Assembly (NCBI RefSeq): GCF_004349215.1
Contig: NZ_SMKU01000066.1
Span: 1-33,006 of the forward strand
Source of the DNA: Actinomadura rubrisoli
Lineage (GTDB): Bacteria; Actinomycetota; Actinomycetes; Streptosporangiales; Streptosporangiaceae
Direction of reading: 5' to 3'
Length of the DNA: 33,006 nt
The notes beneath the pieces were generated by a model. The model had not been told where the DNA came from, made no database searches, and saw only the letters and a program-made list of their open reading frames with translations. This document shows, in pieces, positions 7,740 through 15,417 of this stretch. Position 1 is the stretch's first letter. Each line of letters starts with the position of its first letter. The position numbers and the translations under genes were made by a program.

Positions 7740-8135
7740 ATGATCGTTCGTTCCCTTGAGGAGATCGCCGGCACGGACCGAGACGTGCGGGCCGAGACCT
7801 GGCGCAGCCGCCGCTTCGTGCTGGCCAAGGAGGGCGTCGGCTTCTCGCTGCACGACACCGTCCTGTACGCCGGCACGGAGACGAGGATGTGGTACGCCAA
7901 CCACATCGAGGCCGTCTACTGCATCGAGGGCCAAGGCGAGCTGGTCAACGAGGAGACCGGCGAGAAGCACCCCCTGGAGCCCGGCGTGATGTACCTGCTG
8001 GACGGGCATGAGCATCACACCCTGCGGGCTCACACGGACGTGCGGACCGTCTGCGTCTTCAACCCGCCCTGTACGGGCCGGGAGGTCCACGACGAGAACG
8101 GGATCTATCCGCTGCTCACCGAGGAGGACGCGTGA
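7740..8135 (+). CDS. ectC: L-ectoine synthase
   Basis: Cyclises N-gamma-acetyl-diaminobutyrate to ectoine with loss of water. The protein has 131 residues and a single cupin barrel. The family motif MIVRSLEEIAGTDRDVRAET opens the protein. The cupin core holds YCIEGQGELVNEETGEKHPL and YLLDGHEHHTLRA, and FNPPCTGREVHDENG closes the barrel. GAGGAG precedes the ATG by five bases. Its TGA overlaps the ectD start (TGATG), so the two are translationally coupled. Confidence 0.97.
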   Translation: MIVRSLEEIAGTDRDVRAETWRSRRFVLAKEGVGFSLHDTVLYAGTETRMWYANHIEAVYCIEGQGELVNEETGEKHPLEPGVMYLLDGHEHHTLRAHTDVRTVCVFNPPCTGREVHDENGIYPLLTEEDA

Positions 8136-9043
8136 TGAGCATCATCGAGTCCCATCCCACCATCGACGACGCCTACCCCACCCGCAAGTGCGCCGAGGCC
8201 GCGCTGCTGTACCGGCAGGACCCCGTCGTGTACGCCGGCCCGGAGGCCGGCCCGATCGACGCCGCGACGCTCGACTCCTACGAGGCCAACGGCTACCTGT
8301 CCGTCGACGAGCTGCTCGCGCCGGACGAGGTGGAGGACTTCCGCGCCGAGCTGCGGCGGCTGGCCACCGATCCGCGGATCCTGGCCGACGAGCGCACGGT
8401 GACCGAGCGCGGCTCGGACGAGGTCCGCTCCATCTTCGAGGTCCACAAGATCAGCGAGGTCTTCGCCGCGCTCGTCCGCGATCCCCGCGTGGTCGGCCGG
8501 GCCCGGCAGATTCTCGGCTCGGAGGTTTACGTCCACCAGAGCCGGGTCAACTACAAGCCAGGGTTCACTGGCAAGGACTTCTACTGGCACTCCGATTTCG
8601 AGACCTGGCACGCGGAGGATGGCATGCCCCGGATGCGCGCGGTGAGCATTTCCATCGCGCTCACCGAGAACTTCGTGCACAATGGCGGGCTAATGATCAT
8701 GCCTGGCTCGCACAAGACCTTCGTGGCCTGCGTCGGGGAGACCCCCGCCGACCACTACAAGGAGTCCCTGCGCGGACAGGAGGTCGGCACGCCCGACCCC
8801 AACAGCCTGTCGATTCTGGCCGACAAGCACGGGATCGAGCTGTTCACCGGGCCCGCGGGCTCTGCCACCATGTTCGACTGCAACTGCATGCACGGCTCGA
8901 ACGGGAACATCACCCCGTTCCCCCGCTCCAACGTGTTCGTCGTGTTCAACAGCGTGGAGAACACGTGCGTCGAGCCGTTCTCGGCGCCCGCGCCGCGTCC
9001 CTCGTTCATCGGGGCCCGCGACTTCACCCCGGTCGGCGCCTGA
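8135..9043 (+). CDS. ectD: Ectoine 5-hydroxylase (Fe(II)/2-oxoglutarate dioxygenase)
   Basis: Converts ectoine to 5-hydroxyectoine using O2 and 2-oxoglutarate. The 302-residue length is normal. The diagnostic EctD stretch WHSDFETWHAEDGMPRMR supplies His152 and Asp154 of the iron triad, and the third ligand is His253 in DCNCMHGSNGNI. RVNYKPGFTGKDF and the MPGSHKTF segment also match the family. Start chosen at ATG 8135, one base inside the ectC stop; an in-frame GTG directly before it is equally possible. The product is a heat- and salt-protective compatible solute. It is followed by a very strong hairpin before ehuB. Confidence 0.97.
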   Translation: MSIIESHPTIDDAYPTRKCAEAALLYRQDPVVYAGPEAGPIDAATLDSYEANGYLSVDELLAPDEVEDFRAELRRLATDPRILADERTVTERGSDEVRSIFEVHKISEVFAALVRDPRVVGRARQILGSEVYVHQSRVNYKPGFTGKDFYWHSDFETWHAEDGMPRMRAVSISIALTENFVHNGGLMIMPGSHKTFVACVGETPADHYKESLRGQEVGTPDPNSLSILADKHGIELFTGPAGSATMFDCNCMHGSNGNITPFPRSNVFVVFNSVENTCVEPFSAPAPRPSFIGARDFTPVGA

Positions 9044-9076
9044 CCGCTCCAACTCGATATCCCCGACCCATCGGCC

Positions 9077-9115
9077 CCGCGCCCGCGGGGGGCTTCCGGC
9101 CCCCCGCGGGCGCGG
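9077..9115 (+). terminator. 17-bp perfect hairpin between ectD and ehuB
   Basis: The left arm is CCGCGCCCGCGGGGGGC, the loop ttccg, and the right arm is the exact complement. There is no U-tract. It ends 25 bases before the ehuB start. It could terminate ect transcripts, attenuate read-through into ehu, or protect the ends of processed mRNAs. Confidence 0.8.
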
Positions 9116-9140
9116 CGGCACACCATCCAGGAGTTCAACG

Positions 9141-10034
9141 ATGACTTCCTCGAGACGCGACTTCCTCCGTTCCGCCGTCCTGCTGTCCGCGGCGGTGCCG
9201 CTGGCCGCCGCGGGTTGCTCGACGACGGACCCGGACAAGGAGAAGTCGGGCGGCGGCTCGCTCGACAAGGCCAAGGACGCGGGCAAGATCACCGTCGGCT
9301 TCGCCAACGAGGCTCCCTACGGCTACACCGACAAGTCCGGCAAGCTGACCGGGGAGGCGCCCGAGCTCGCCCGCGTGATCTTCAAGGAGCTCGGGATCGA
9401 CAAGGTCGAGGGGGTCCAGGTCGACTTCAGCGGCCTGATCGGCGGGCTCAACGCCAAGCGGTTCGACCTGGTCGCGGCCGGCATGTTCCCCACGCCCGAG
9501 CGCTGCAAGTCGGTGGCCTTCTCCGACCCCGAGTACGTGGCCAAGAGCGCGTTCATGGTCCGCAAGGGCAACCCGAAGGGTCTGCTGAAGCAGGAGGACC
9601 CCGGCAAGAAGGGCGTCAAGGTCGGGGTGCTGGAGGGCGCCGTCGAGCAGGGCTACGCCGAGAAGAGCGGGGTCAAGAAGGGCAACATCACCGTCGTGCC
9701 CGACCAGGCGAGCGGGTTCGAGAGCCTGAAGGCCGGGCGCATCGACTGCATCTGGCTGACCCGCATCTCGCTGGCCGACCTGCTGTCCAAGCACAAGGAC
9801 GAGCCGTACGAGGTCACCCAGCCGTTCACGCCCGTCATCGACGGCAAGCCGCAGCTCGGCGCCGGGGCGTTCGCGTTCCGCAAGGCCGACACCGACCTGC
9901 TGAGCGCCTTCAACGGCAAGCTCGCCGAGCTGAAGAAGGGCAACCGGCTGCTGCCGATCCTCCAGCCGTTCGGTTTCACCCAGAGCGAGATGCCGGGCCC
10001 GGCCGACACCGCCGCCAAGTTCTGCCAGGGCTGA
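9141..10034 (+). CDS. ehuB: Ectoine/hydroxyectoine ABC transporter, substrate-binding lipoprotein
   Basis: Extracellular receptor that captures ectoines for import. The 297 residues start with a twin-arginine-like signal (SSRRDFLRSAVLLSAAVPLA) and a lipobox LAAAGC, so the mature protein is probably lipid-anchored. A family 3 solute-binding fold follows, with ITVGFANEAPYGYTDKSGKL and RFDLVAAGMFPTPERCKSV, the latter typical of EhuB. AGGAG lies nine bases before the ATG. The position beside ectABCD and ahead of two permeases and an ATPase supports ectoine as substrate; amino-acid receptors of the same family are the alternative. It is separated from ehuC by 4 bases. Confidence 0.9.
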   Translation: MTSSRRDFLRSAVLLSAAVPLAAAGCSTTDPDKEKSGGGSLDKAKDAGKITVGFANEAPYGYTDKSGKLTGEAPELARVIFKELGIDKVEGVQVDFSGLIGGLNAKRFDLVAAGMFPTPERCKSVAFSDPEYVAKSAFMVRKGNPKGLLKQEDPGKKGVKVGVLEGAVEQGYAEKSGVKKGNITVVPDQASGFESLKAGRIDCIWLTRISLADLLSKHKDEPYEVTQPFTPVIDGKPQLGAGAFAFRKADTDLLSAFNGKLAELKKGNRLLPILQPFGFTQSEMPGPADTAAKFCQG

Positions 10035-10038
10035 TCCC

Positions 10039-10758
10039 GTGTCCGAAGTCCTCGACGGCTATGAGCAGTGGCTGAAGGGCGCGTGGATGACCCTCCAGCT
10101 CACGGTCTACGGCAGCGGCGTGGCGCTGGTGCTCGCCATGGTCTTCGGCCTGGCGGGCACCTCGCGGCACGCGTGGATCCGGGTGCTGAACCGCGTGTAC
10201 GTGGAGTTCTTCCGCGGCACCGCGACGCTGGTGCTGCTGTTCTGGTTCTTCTACGCGCTGCCCCTCGTCGGCATCAAGCTGACCTCGACGATGTTCGCGG
10301 CGGTGCTCGCGCTCGGCCTGAACGTCGGCGCCTACGGCGCGGAGGTGGTGCGCGGCTCGATCAAGGCCGTGCCCCGGGCGCAGTACGAGGCGACGGTGGC
10401 GCTGAACTTCTCGCCCTACCAGCGGATGCGGCGCGTGCTGGTCCCGCAGGGCTTCGCGCTGATGCTGCCCCCGTTCGGCAACCTGCTGATCGAGCTGATG
10501 AAGGGAACGGCGATCGTGTCGCTGGTCGGCCTGGCCGACCTGACCCAGGTCTCCAAGAACCTCCAGAGCAGCACGGGCGAGACGGTCGCGGCCTTCTCGC
10601 TGGTCCTCGTCCTGTACTTCGTCATCGCGCAGGCCCTGCAGCTGTTCGTCCGCCTCGCCGAGCGCCGGGTGGACCGCATGCTCGGCCGGCGTCCCTCCCG
10701 TGAGCCCTCGCTCGGGACGATCGCGGCGGGCGCTCCGGGAGCGGGGGTGTCCAGCTGA
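10039..10758 (+). CDS. ehuC: Ectoine/hydroxyectoine ABC transporter, permease 1
   Basis: One of two membrane subunits of the polar-amino-acid-type importer. The 239 residues hold about five hydrophobic helices, among them LTVYGSGVALVLAMVFGLAG, TLVLLFWFFYALPLVGI and VAAFSLVLVLYFVIAQAL. A typical EAA coupling loop (VRGSIKAVPRAQYEATVALN) contacts the ATPase. GTG start four bases after ehuB. Its TGA shares the A of the ehuD ATG, so translation is coupled. Residues after about 215 are a hydrophilic tail not needed for the fold. Confidence 0.9.
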   Translation: MSEVLDGYEQWLKGAWMTLQLTVYGSGVALVLAMVFGLAGTSRHAWIRVLNRVYVEFFRGTATLVLLFWFFYALPLVGIKLTSTMFAAVLALGLNVGAYGAEVVRGSIKAVPRAQYEATVALNFSPYQRMRRVLVPQGFALMLPPFGNLLIELMKGTAIVSLVGLADLTQVSKNLQSSTGETVAAFSLVLVLYFVIAQALQLFVRLAERRVDRMLGRRPSREPSLGTIAAGAPGAGVSS

Positions 10759-11411
10759 TGGAATGGGACTGGCAGTACTCGGGCGACATCCTCCCCGACC
10801 TGTTGCGGGGCCTGCGCTACACGATCATCGCGACGCTGCTGGGCTATCTGATCGCGGTCGTCCTCGGCCTGGTGTGGGCGCTGCTGCGCCGCACGCCGAA
10901 CGTGGTCGTCCGCCAGACGGTGCGGTGGGTCACCGAGTTCATCCGGTGCACCCCGCTGATCCCGCAGCTGTTCTTCGCCTTCTATGTCCTGCCCTCCTGG
11001 GGCCTGACGTTCGGGAAGCTGACCGTCGGCGTGATCATGCTCGGGGTGCACTACTCGACCTACACCGCCGAGGTCTACCGGGCCGGGATCGCCGACGTCC
11101 CGCGCGGGCAGTGGGAGGCGGCGACCGCGCTGAACCTGCCGAGGTCGCGGGTCTGGCTGGGCGTGGTCCTGCCGCAGGCGATCCGCAAGGTGATCCCGAC
11201 GCTCGGCAACTACCTGATCGCGATGTTCAAGGACTCGCCGCTGCTGCTGGCGATCGGCGTCACCGAACTGCTCACCTCCGCCCGGTCCGTGGGGGCCAGG
11301 ACGTTCGAGTACCTGGAGCCGATGACCATGGTGGGCGTGCTGTTCATCGTGGTCAGCGTTATTTCCTCGATTCTCCTCCGCCGCCTGGAGAGGCGCTATG
11401 CCACCAACTGA
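10758..11411 (+). CDS. ehuD: Ectoine/hydroxyectoine ABC transporter, permease 2
   Basis: Second membrane subunit, 217 residues with an N-terminal helix DILPDLLRGLRYTIIATLLG and further helices. The His/Glu/Gln-type signature TEFIRCTPLIPQLFFAFYV and the EAA loop VYRAGIADVPRGQWEAATALN are both present. It overlaps ehuC by one base, and its last 14 bases overlap ehuA. The paralogous pair EhuC/EhuD forms a heterodimer in the described systems. Confidence 0.9.
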   Translation: MEWDWQYSGDILPDLLRGLRYTIIATLLGYLIAVVLGLVWALLRRTPNVVVRQTVRWVTEFIRCTPLIPQLFFAFYVLPSWGLTFGKLTVGVIMLGVHYSTYTAEVYRAGIADVPRGQWEAATALNLPRSRVWLGVVLPQAIRKVIPTLGNYLIAMFKDSPLLLAIGVTELLTSARSVGARTFEYLEPMTMVGVLFIVVSVISSILLRRLERRYATN

Positions 11412-12276
11412 CACCACACCAGACACCCCGACGCCCGAGGAGGTGCCGGGCATCTCCGTGCAGAAGGGCGACGGTCCCGGGCCGTCGGCGGTGCTGCCGC
11501 GCGGGGGCGCGCCCGGCATCCGCTTCGAGAAGGTGGTCAAGCGGTTCGGGGCCAACGTCGTGCTCCGCGAGCTCGACTTCACCGTGGCGCCGGGCGAGCG
11601 CGTGACGCTCATCGGGCCGAGCGGTTCGGGCAAGACCACGATCCTGCGGCTGCTGATGACGCTGGAGAAGCTCGACGAGGGCCTCATCTGGATCGGCGAC
11701 GACACGCTCTGGCACATGGACAAGGGCGGCAAGCGCGTCCCGGCCAACCAGCGGCACCTGCACGAGATGCGCAAGCAGGTCGGCATGGTGTTCCAGCAGT
11801 TCAACCTGTTCCCCAACATGAACGTGCTGCGCAACCTCACCGAGGGGCCGGTGCGGGCGCTGGGGGTGCCCAAGGACGAGGCGGTCGAGCGCGCCAGGGG
11901 CCTGCTGGACATGGTGGGGCTCGCCGACAAGATCGACGCGCATCCGTCGCAGCTGTCGGGCGGGCAGCAGCAGCGGGTGGCCATCGCGCGGGCGCTGGCG
12001 ATGGAGCCGCGGGTCCTGCTGCTGGACGAGGTCACCTCGGCGCTGGACCCCGAGCTGGTCGTCGGCGTGCAGGACCTGCTGCGCGACATCGCCCGCGGGT
12101 CCGACCTGACGATGCTGTGCGTGACCCACGAGATGGGCTTCGCCAAGGACATCTCCGACCGGGTCCTGATGTTCGACGAGGGCCAGATCGTCGAGGAGGG
12201 GCCGCCGGACCGGATCTTCGGCGAGCCGTCCGAGCAGCGCACCCGGGACTTCCTCCAGGCGGTTCTCGCCTCCTGA
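11398..12276 (+). CDS. ehuA: Ectoine/hydroxyectoine ABC transporter, ATP-binding subunit
   Basis: Cytoplasmic ATPase that powers the importer. In its 292 residues the Walker A (GPSGSGKTT, from about 73), Q-loop (VFQQFNLFPNMNVL), signature (LSGGQQQR), Walker B (VLLLDEVTSALDPE) and switch His (CVTHEMGFA) are all present. The first 40 or so residues are a Pro/Thr-rich extension before the domain starts (IRFEKVVKRFG), longer than usual. The start overlaps the end of ehuD; an internal start is possible but none has a better ribosome site. It ends the ect-ehu block, followed by a bidirectional hairpin. Confidence 0.93.
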   Translation: MPPTDTTPDTPTPEEVPGISVQKGDGPGPSAVLPRGGAPGIRFEKVVKRFGANVVLRELDFTVAPGERVTLIGPSGSGKTTILRLLMTLEKLDEGLIWIGDDTLWHMDKGGKRVPANQRHLHEMRKQVGMVFQQFNLFPNMNVLRNLTEGPVRALGVPKDEAVERARGLLDMVGLADKIDAHPSQLSGGQQQRVAIARALAMEPRVLLLDEVTSALDPELVVGVQDLLRDIARGSDLTMLCVTHEMGFAKDISDRVLMFDEGQIVEEGPPDRIFGEPSEQRTRDFLQAVLAS

Positions 12277-12302
12277 GCCCCGGGCCGCCGCTCACCGCCC
12301 GC

Positions 12303-12340
12303 GTCGCCCGCGTCCCCGTCGCCCCGGGGGCGCGGGCGAC
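12303..12340. terminator. Bidirectional hairpin between convergent ehuA and the HD gene
   Basis: GTCGCCCGCG (12303-12312) pairs perfectly with CGCGGGCGAC (12331-12340). The GC-rich loop can fold further through CCCCGGGG-type pairs. It sits in the 97-base gap between two converging genes and can serve both strands. Confidence 0.65.
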
Positions 12341-12373
12341 TCCCGCGCCGTCGCGCCCTCCGCCGGGGCGCGG

Positions 12374-13063
12374 TCAGGCGACGCCCGGCCAGGCCCGCGC
12401 GACCACCTCCGTCCAGATCGGGACGGTGATGGCGGCGCCGGCCTGCCGCGCGAACTCGAAGGGCATCGAGCCCATGGGCGCCTTGCCCGGGTCGCGGGCG
12501 ATCTGGGCGAGGATGGCCTCGTGGACGCCGCATCCCGGCTTCAGGCGGGGGTAGGCGGCGTGCGCCCGGTCCGCGAACCCCTCGGGCAGCGCGTCGACGC
12601 CCGGCTCGCCGACGTCCGGCCCGACGACGTCCAGCCCGGTGCCGGCGTGGGTGAGGGAGATCTCGGCGCGCATCCGGGTCGCGATGCCGCGGCTGGTGTG
12701 CAGGGCGATCGCCTCCCAGACGATCTGGACCCGGTCGTCGGCGAGCCCGTGGTCGCGCAGGAACGCGGCGGCCACGTCCGCGCCGTCCACCTCGAAGCGC
12801 TGGTCGCCGTCGCCCTGCGCGGTCAACCCCACGTCGTGCAGGACGCACGACAGGAACAGCACCTCGTCGTCGTAGTCGGAGCCGGGCCGCAGACCCCGCG
12901 CCCCGCCCACGGCGCGGGCGAACAGGTAGGTACGGGCGCTGTGGTGGGCGACGGAGGTCGGCTCGGTGTCGAAGACCAGGTCGTACGCCTTGCGGGTCAG
13001 GTCGGTGTCGGGCATCGCGAACTCGGCGAAACGGTCGGCCACGGCGGTCTCCTCGAAGGTCAT
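12374..13063 (-). CDS. HD-domain hydrolase (cyanamide-hydratase-like)
   Basis: A 229-residue soluble protein with one HD metal-binding domain: SVAHHSART as first histidine region, CVLHDVGLT as the HD motif, and AIALHTSRGIATR as the later His. These residues bind a metal pair and hydrolyse a substrate that cannot be named here. The order HSxR, HDxG, ALHT resembles the cyanamide hydratase-like branch rather than ppGpp hydrolases. The C-terminal RLKPGCGVHEAILAQIARDP region is also shared by that branch as I recall it. It is divergent from a GlxA-type regulator with 101 bases between them, which suggests joint control. A perfect 19-bp palindrome starts two bases upstream of the ATG. Confidence 0.8.
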   Translation of the reverse strand: MTFEETAVADRFAEFAMPDTDLTRKAYDLVFDTEPTSVAHHSARTYLFARAVGGARGLRPGSDYDDEVLFLSCVLHDVGLTAQGDGDQRFEVDGADVAAAFLRDHGLADDRVQIVWEAIALHTSRGIATRMRAEISLTHAGTGLDVVGPDVGEPGVDALPEGFADRAHAAYPRLKPGCGVHEAILAQIARDPGKAPMGSMPFEFARQAGAAITVPIWTEVVARAWPGVA

Positions 13064-13064
13064 C

Positions 13065-13083
13065 GGACGTCCCGGGGACGTCC
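13065..13083. promoter_or_regulatory. 19-bp palindrome at the 5' end of the HD gene
   Basis: GGACGTCCCGGGGACGTCC is a perfect inverted repeat around a central G. It lies directly upstream of the HD-gene start and within the divergent promoter region. It could be an operator, perhaps of the neighbouring AraC-type regulator, or a leader hairpin. Confidence 0.45.
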
Positions 13084-13152
13084 CGGACGGACGCCACCGA
13101 TCGTCCGACAGGGGCGGGAGACCCGGCCAGTGTCCGGACTGCCGATGTGCGC

Positions 13153-13158
13153 TACGTT
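13153..13158 (+). promoter_or_regulatory. -10 box of a leaderless regulator transcript
   Basis: TACGTT stands six bases before the ATG at 13165 and no Shine-Dalgarno lies between them, which fits transcription starting at the start codon. Confidence 0.5.
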
Positions 13159-13164
13159 CTGGCC

Positions 13165-14121
13165 ATGCACATCATCGCGGTCCTCGCCCTGGACGGGGTG
13201 GTGGCGTTCGACCTGGCCGTCCCGGGCCAGGTGTTCGGCTCGTCCACCACCGACCGCGACGTCCCGCTGTACGAGACGCGGGTGTGCACCGGGCCCGGCG
13301 GCGCCCTGACGTCCGCCCAGCTCGGACGCATGCGGGTGGAGACGCCGTTCGGGCTGGACGCGCTGGCCACGGCCGACACGATCGTCGTGCCCGGCCACGA
13401 CGACCTGGCGAGCCCGCCCGGAGAGGTGCTGGACGCCCTGCGCGACGCGGCGGCGAGGGACGCGCGGATCGCCTCCATCTGCGTCGGCGCGTTCGTCCTG
13501 GCCGCGGCCGGGCTGCTGGACGGGCGGCGCGCGACCACGCACTGGCTGTACGCGCGCAGGCTGGCCCGGCTCCATCCGGGCGTGGAGGTCGACCCGTCGG
13601 TGCTGTTCGTGGACGGCGGGCAGGTCCTGACGTCCGCGGGCGTGGCGGCGGGGATCGACCTGTGCCTGCATCTGGTCCGCCGCGACCACGGCGCCGCGAC
13701 GGCCGCGCGGACCGCCCGCCGGATCATCATGCCGCCGCAGCGGGACGGCGGGCAGGCGCAGTACATCCGGCACGAGGACCCGGCGGACGGCGGCACCGCC
13801 CTCCAGCCGGTCCTGGCCTGGCTGGAGGCCAACCTGCACCGCCCGCTGACCCTGGACGACATCGCCCGGCACGCGTCGGTCAGCGTCCGCACGCTGACCC
13901 GCAGGTTCCGGGAGCAGACGGGCACGACGCCGCTGCGGTGGCTGTCGGGCGCCCGGATCCGCCGGGCGCAGGAGCTGCTGGAGGGCACGGACCTGCCGGT
14001 CGAGCGGGTCGCCGCCGCGTCCGGGTTCGGGTCCCCGGTGACACTGCGCGCCCACTTCGCCCGCCGGGTGGGCGCCTCACCGCAGGTCTACCGCGACACC
14101 TTCCGCGCCCGCGCCCCATGA
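13165..14121 (+). CDS. GlxA-family transcriptional regulator (DJ-1/PfpI domain plus AraC-type HTH)
   Basis: Cytoplasmic DNA-binding protein of 318 residues. Residues 1 to about 170 form a DJ-1/PfpI-like domain that starts MHIIAVLALDGVVAFDLAVP. It has a cysteine in the nucleophile-elbow position (ICVGAFVLAAAGLLDGRRAT) that may bind or sense a ligand. After a linker, two helix-turn-helix motifs follow: LTLDDIARHASVSVRTLTRRF and LPVERVAAASGFGSPVTLRAHF. The ATG at 13165 was chosen because the domain begins there and a TACGTT box lies six bases upstream; a GTG at 13147 would add six residues. It is divergent from the HD hydrolase, its probable target. Confidence 0.92.
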   Translation: MHIIAVLALDGVVAFDLAVPGQVFGSSTTDRDVPLYETRVCTGPGGALTSAQLGRMRVETPFGLDALATADTIVVPGHDDLASPPGEVLDALRDAAARDARIASICVGAFVLAAAGLLDGRRATTHWLYARRLARLHPGVEVDPSVLFVDGGQVLTSAGVAAGIDLCLHLVRRDHGAATAARTARRIIMPPQRDGGQAQYIRHEDPADGGTALQPVLAWLEANLHRPLTLDDIARHASVSVRTLTRRFREQTGTTPLRWLSGARIRRAQELLEGTDLPVERVAAASGFGSPVTLRAHFARRVGASPQVYRDTFRARAP

Positions 14122-14166
14122 CGGCGCGGCGCGCGGGTGATCGTTCTCACGGGCCCCGGCCGTGGA

Positions 14167-14189
14167 GTCACCGAACGGCATTCGGTAAC
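14167..14189. promoter_or_regulatory. Operator upstream of the thiolase-fold gene
   Basis: GTcACCGAA-cggca-TTCGGTaAC is a 23-bp inverted repeat with one mismatched pair. Its core ACCGAA-N5-TTCGGT is the same as that at 15858-15880. A TAACGT -10-like box (14186-14191) overlaps its right end, so a bound protein would block the promoter. Confidence 0.65.
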
Positions 14190-14227
14190 GTGGCGGACAC
14201 GGAACGCGGGAGGGGACGCGCACACCC

Positions 14228-14251
14228 ATGATCGACGGTACGGCTCCATGA
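14228..14251 (+). CDS. Seven-codon leader ORF coupled to the thiolase-fold gene
   Basis: ATG with a GGGAGGGG purine run 11 bases upstream encodes MIDGTAP. Its stop codon overlaps the next start (ATGA), in another frame. The main gene has no ribosome site of its own, so it may be translated by re-initiation after this peptide. The peptide itself need have no function. Support is the overlap and the purine run only. Confidence 0.4.
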   Translation: MIDGTAP

Positions 14252-15414
14252 CCGGCGGGACGGCCATCGCCGGGCTCGGGATGACCGAGCTCGGCCGGGT
14301 CTACGGGCGCAGCCCGCGGCGCCTCGCCGCCGACGCGGTGCGGCTCGCGGCCGCCGACGCCGGGCTGGCCCTGGGGGACCTGGACGGCCTGCTGGTCAGC
14401 CACGGCCTGGGCGGCTCCCCCGGCATCGAGCTGGCCGACACCCTCGGCCTGCGCGACCTGCGGCTGCTCAGCCAGCTGAACGCCTTCGGCGCCACCGCCG
14501 GCGCGATGGTCTCCTACGCCGCGATGTCGGTGCTGAGCGGCGCCGCGACGACCGTGGCCTGCGTGTTCGCGGACGCGCCGCTCAAGCCGGAGCAGCCGGC
14601 GGGCGCGGCCTACCACCGCGACGCCCGCGAGTGGTACGGGTTCGGCGGCATGACCGCGGCGCTCGGCCTGCGCAGCGTCAACGCCTTCTACGCGCTCGCC
14701 GCCCAGCGGCACATGGCCCGCTACGGGACGACCAGCGAGCAGCTCGGCGCCATCGCCGTGTCGACCCGGGAGTGGGCGGCGCGCAACCCGCTCGCGCAGC
14801 TGCGCGAGCCGATCACCATCGCCGACCACCAGGCGTCCCGCTGGGTCGCCGAGCCGCTGCACCTGCTGGACTGCTGCCTGGTCAGCAACGGCGCCGTCGC
14901 CGTGATCGTCACCGGCGCCGACCGGGCCCGCGACCTCGCCCGCCCGCCCGTCCACATCTGGGGCTGGGGGCAGGGGCACCCCGGGCACCGCAAGGAGCGC
15001 GGCAGCGGGTTCGGCCTGGCGACGGGCGCCGCCGCGTCCGGGGCCGCCGCGATGCGGATGGCCGGGATCGCGCCGTCCGACGTCGAGGTGTGCCAGCTGT
15101 ACGACTGCTACACCTACACGGTCCTGGTGTCGCTGGAGGACTACGGGTTCTGCGCCAAGGGCGAGGGCGGCGCGTTCGCCGCGTCCGGCGCCCTCGGGCC
15201 CGGCGGGTCGCTGCCGACCAACACCGGCGGCGGGCAGCTGTCGGCGTACTACATGTGGGGCATGACGCCGCTGTCGGAGGCGGTCGTGCAGGCGCGCGGG
15301 GACGGCGGGGAACGCCAGGCGCCGTCCAGCGAGGTGATCCTGGTCAGCGGGAACGGCGGCATCCTCGACCACCACTGCACGCTGATCGTCAGCCCGCGCG
15401 CGAAGGAGCGCTGA
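14248..15414 (+). CDS. Thiolase-fold lipid-transfer/aldolase-like protein (Ltp2 type)
   Basis: A 388-residue thiolase-superfamily protein of the SCP-x/lipid-transfer branch. Where true thiolases carry the nucleophilic cysteine, it reads LNAFGATAG (Asn78 to Gly85), so acyl transfer by the classical route is unlikely. It keeps the tyrosine-rich motif QLYDCYTYTVLVSLEDYGFC (Tyr285, Tyr288, Tyr290), GEGGAF and PTNTGGGQLS. These resemble the steroid side-chain retro-aldolase Ltp2, which works with a DUF35 partner; the next gene encodes such a partner. I infer a carbon-carbon cleaving or condensing step on an acyl-CoA, substrate unknown. The start was chosen at ATG 14248, where similarity begins; the frame extends 37 codons upstream through the promoter. 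Confidence 0.82.
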   Translation: MTGGTAIAGLGMTELGRVYGRSPRRLAADAVRLAAADAGLALGDLDGLLVSHGLGGSPGIELADTLGLRDLRLLSQLNAFGATAGAMVSYAAMSVLSGAATTVACVFADAPLKPEQPAGAAYHRDAREWYGFGGMTAALGLRSVNAFYALAAQRHMARYGTTSEQLGAIAVSTREWAARNPLAQLREPITIADHQASRWVAEPLHLLDCCLVSNGAVAVIVTGADRARDLARPPVHIWGWGQGHPGHRKERGSGFGLATGAAASGAAAMRMAGIAPSDVEVCQLYDCYTYTVLVSLEDYGFCAKGEGGAFAASGALGPGGSLPTNTGGGQLSAYYMWGMTPLSEAVVQARGDGGERQAPSSEVILVSGNGGILDHHCTLIVSPRAKER

Positions 15415-15417
15415 GCG

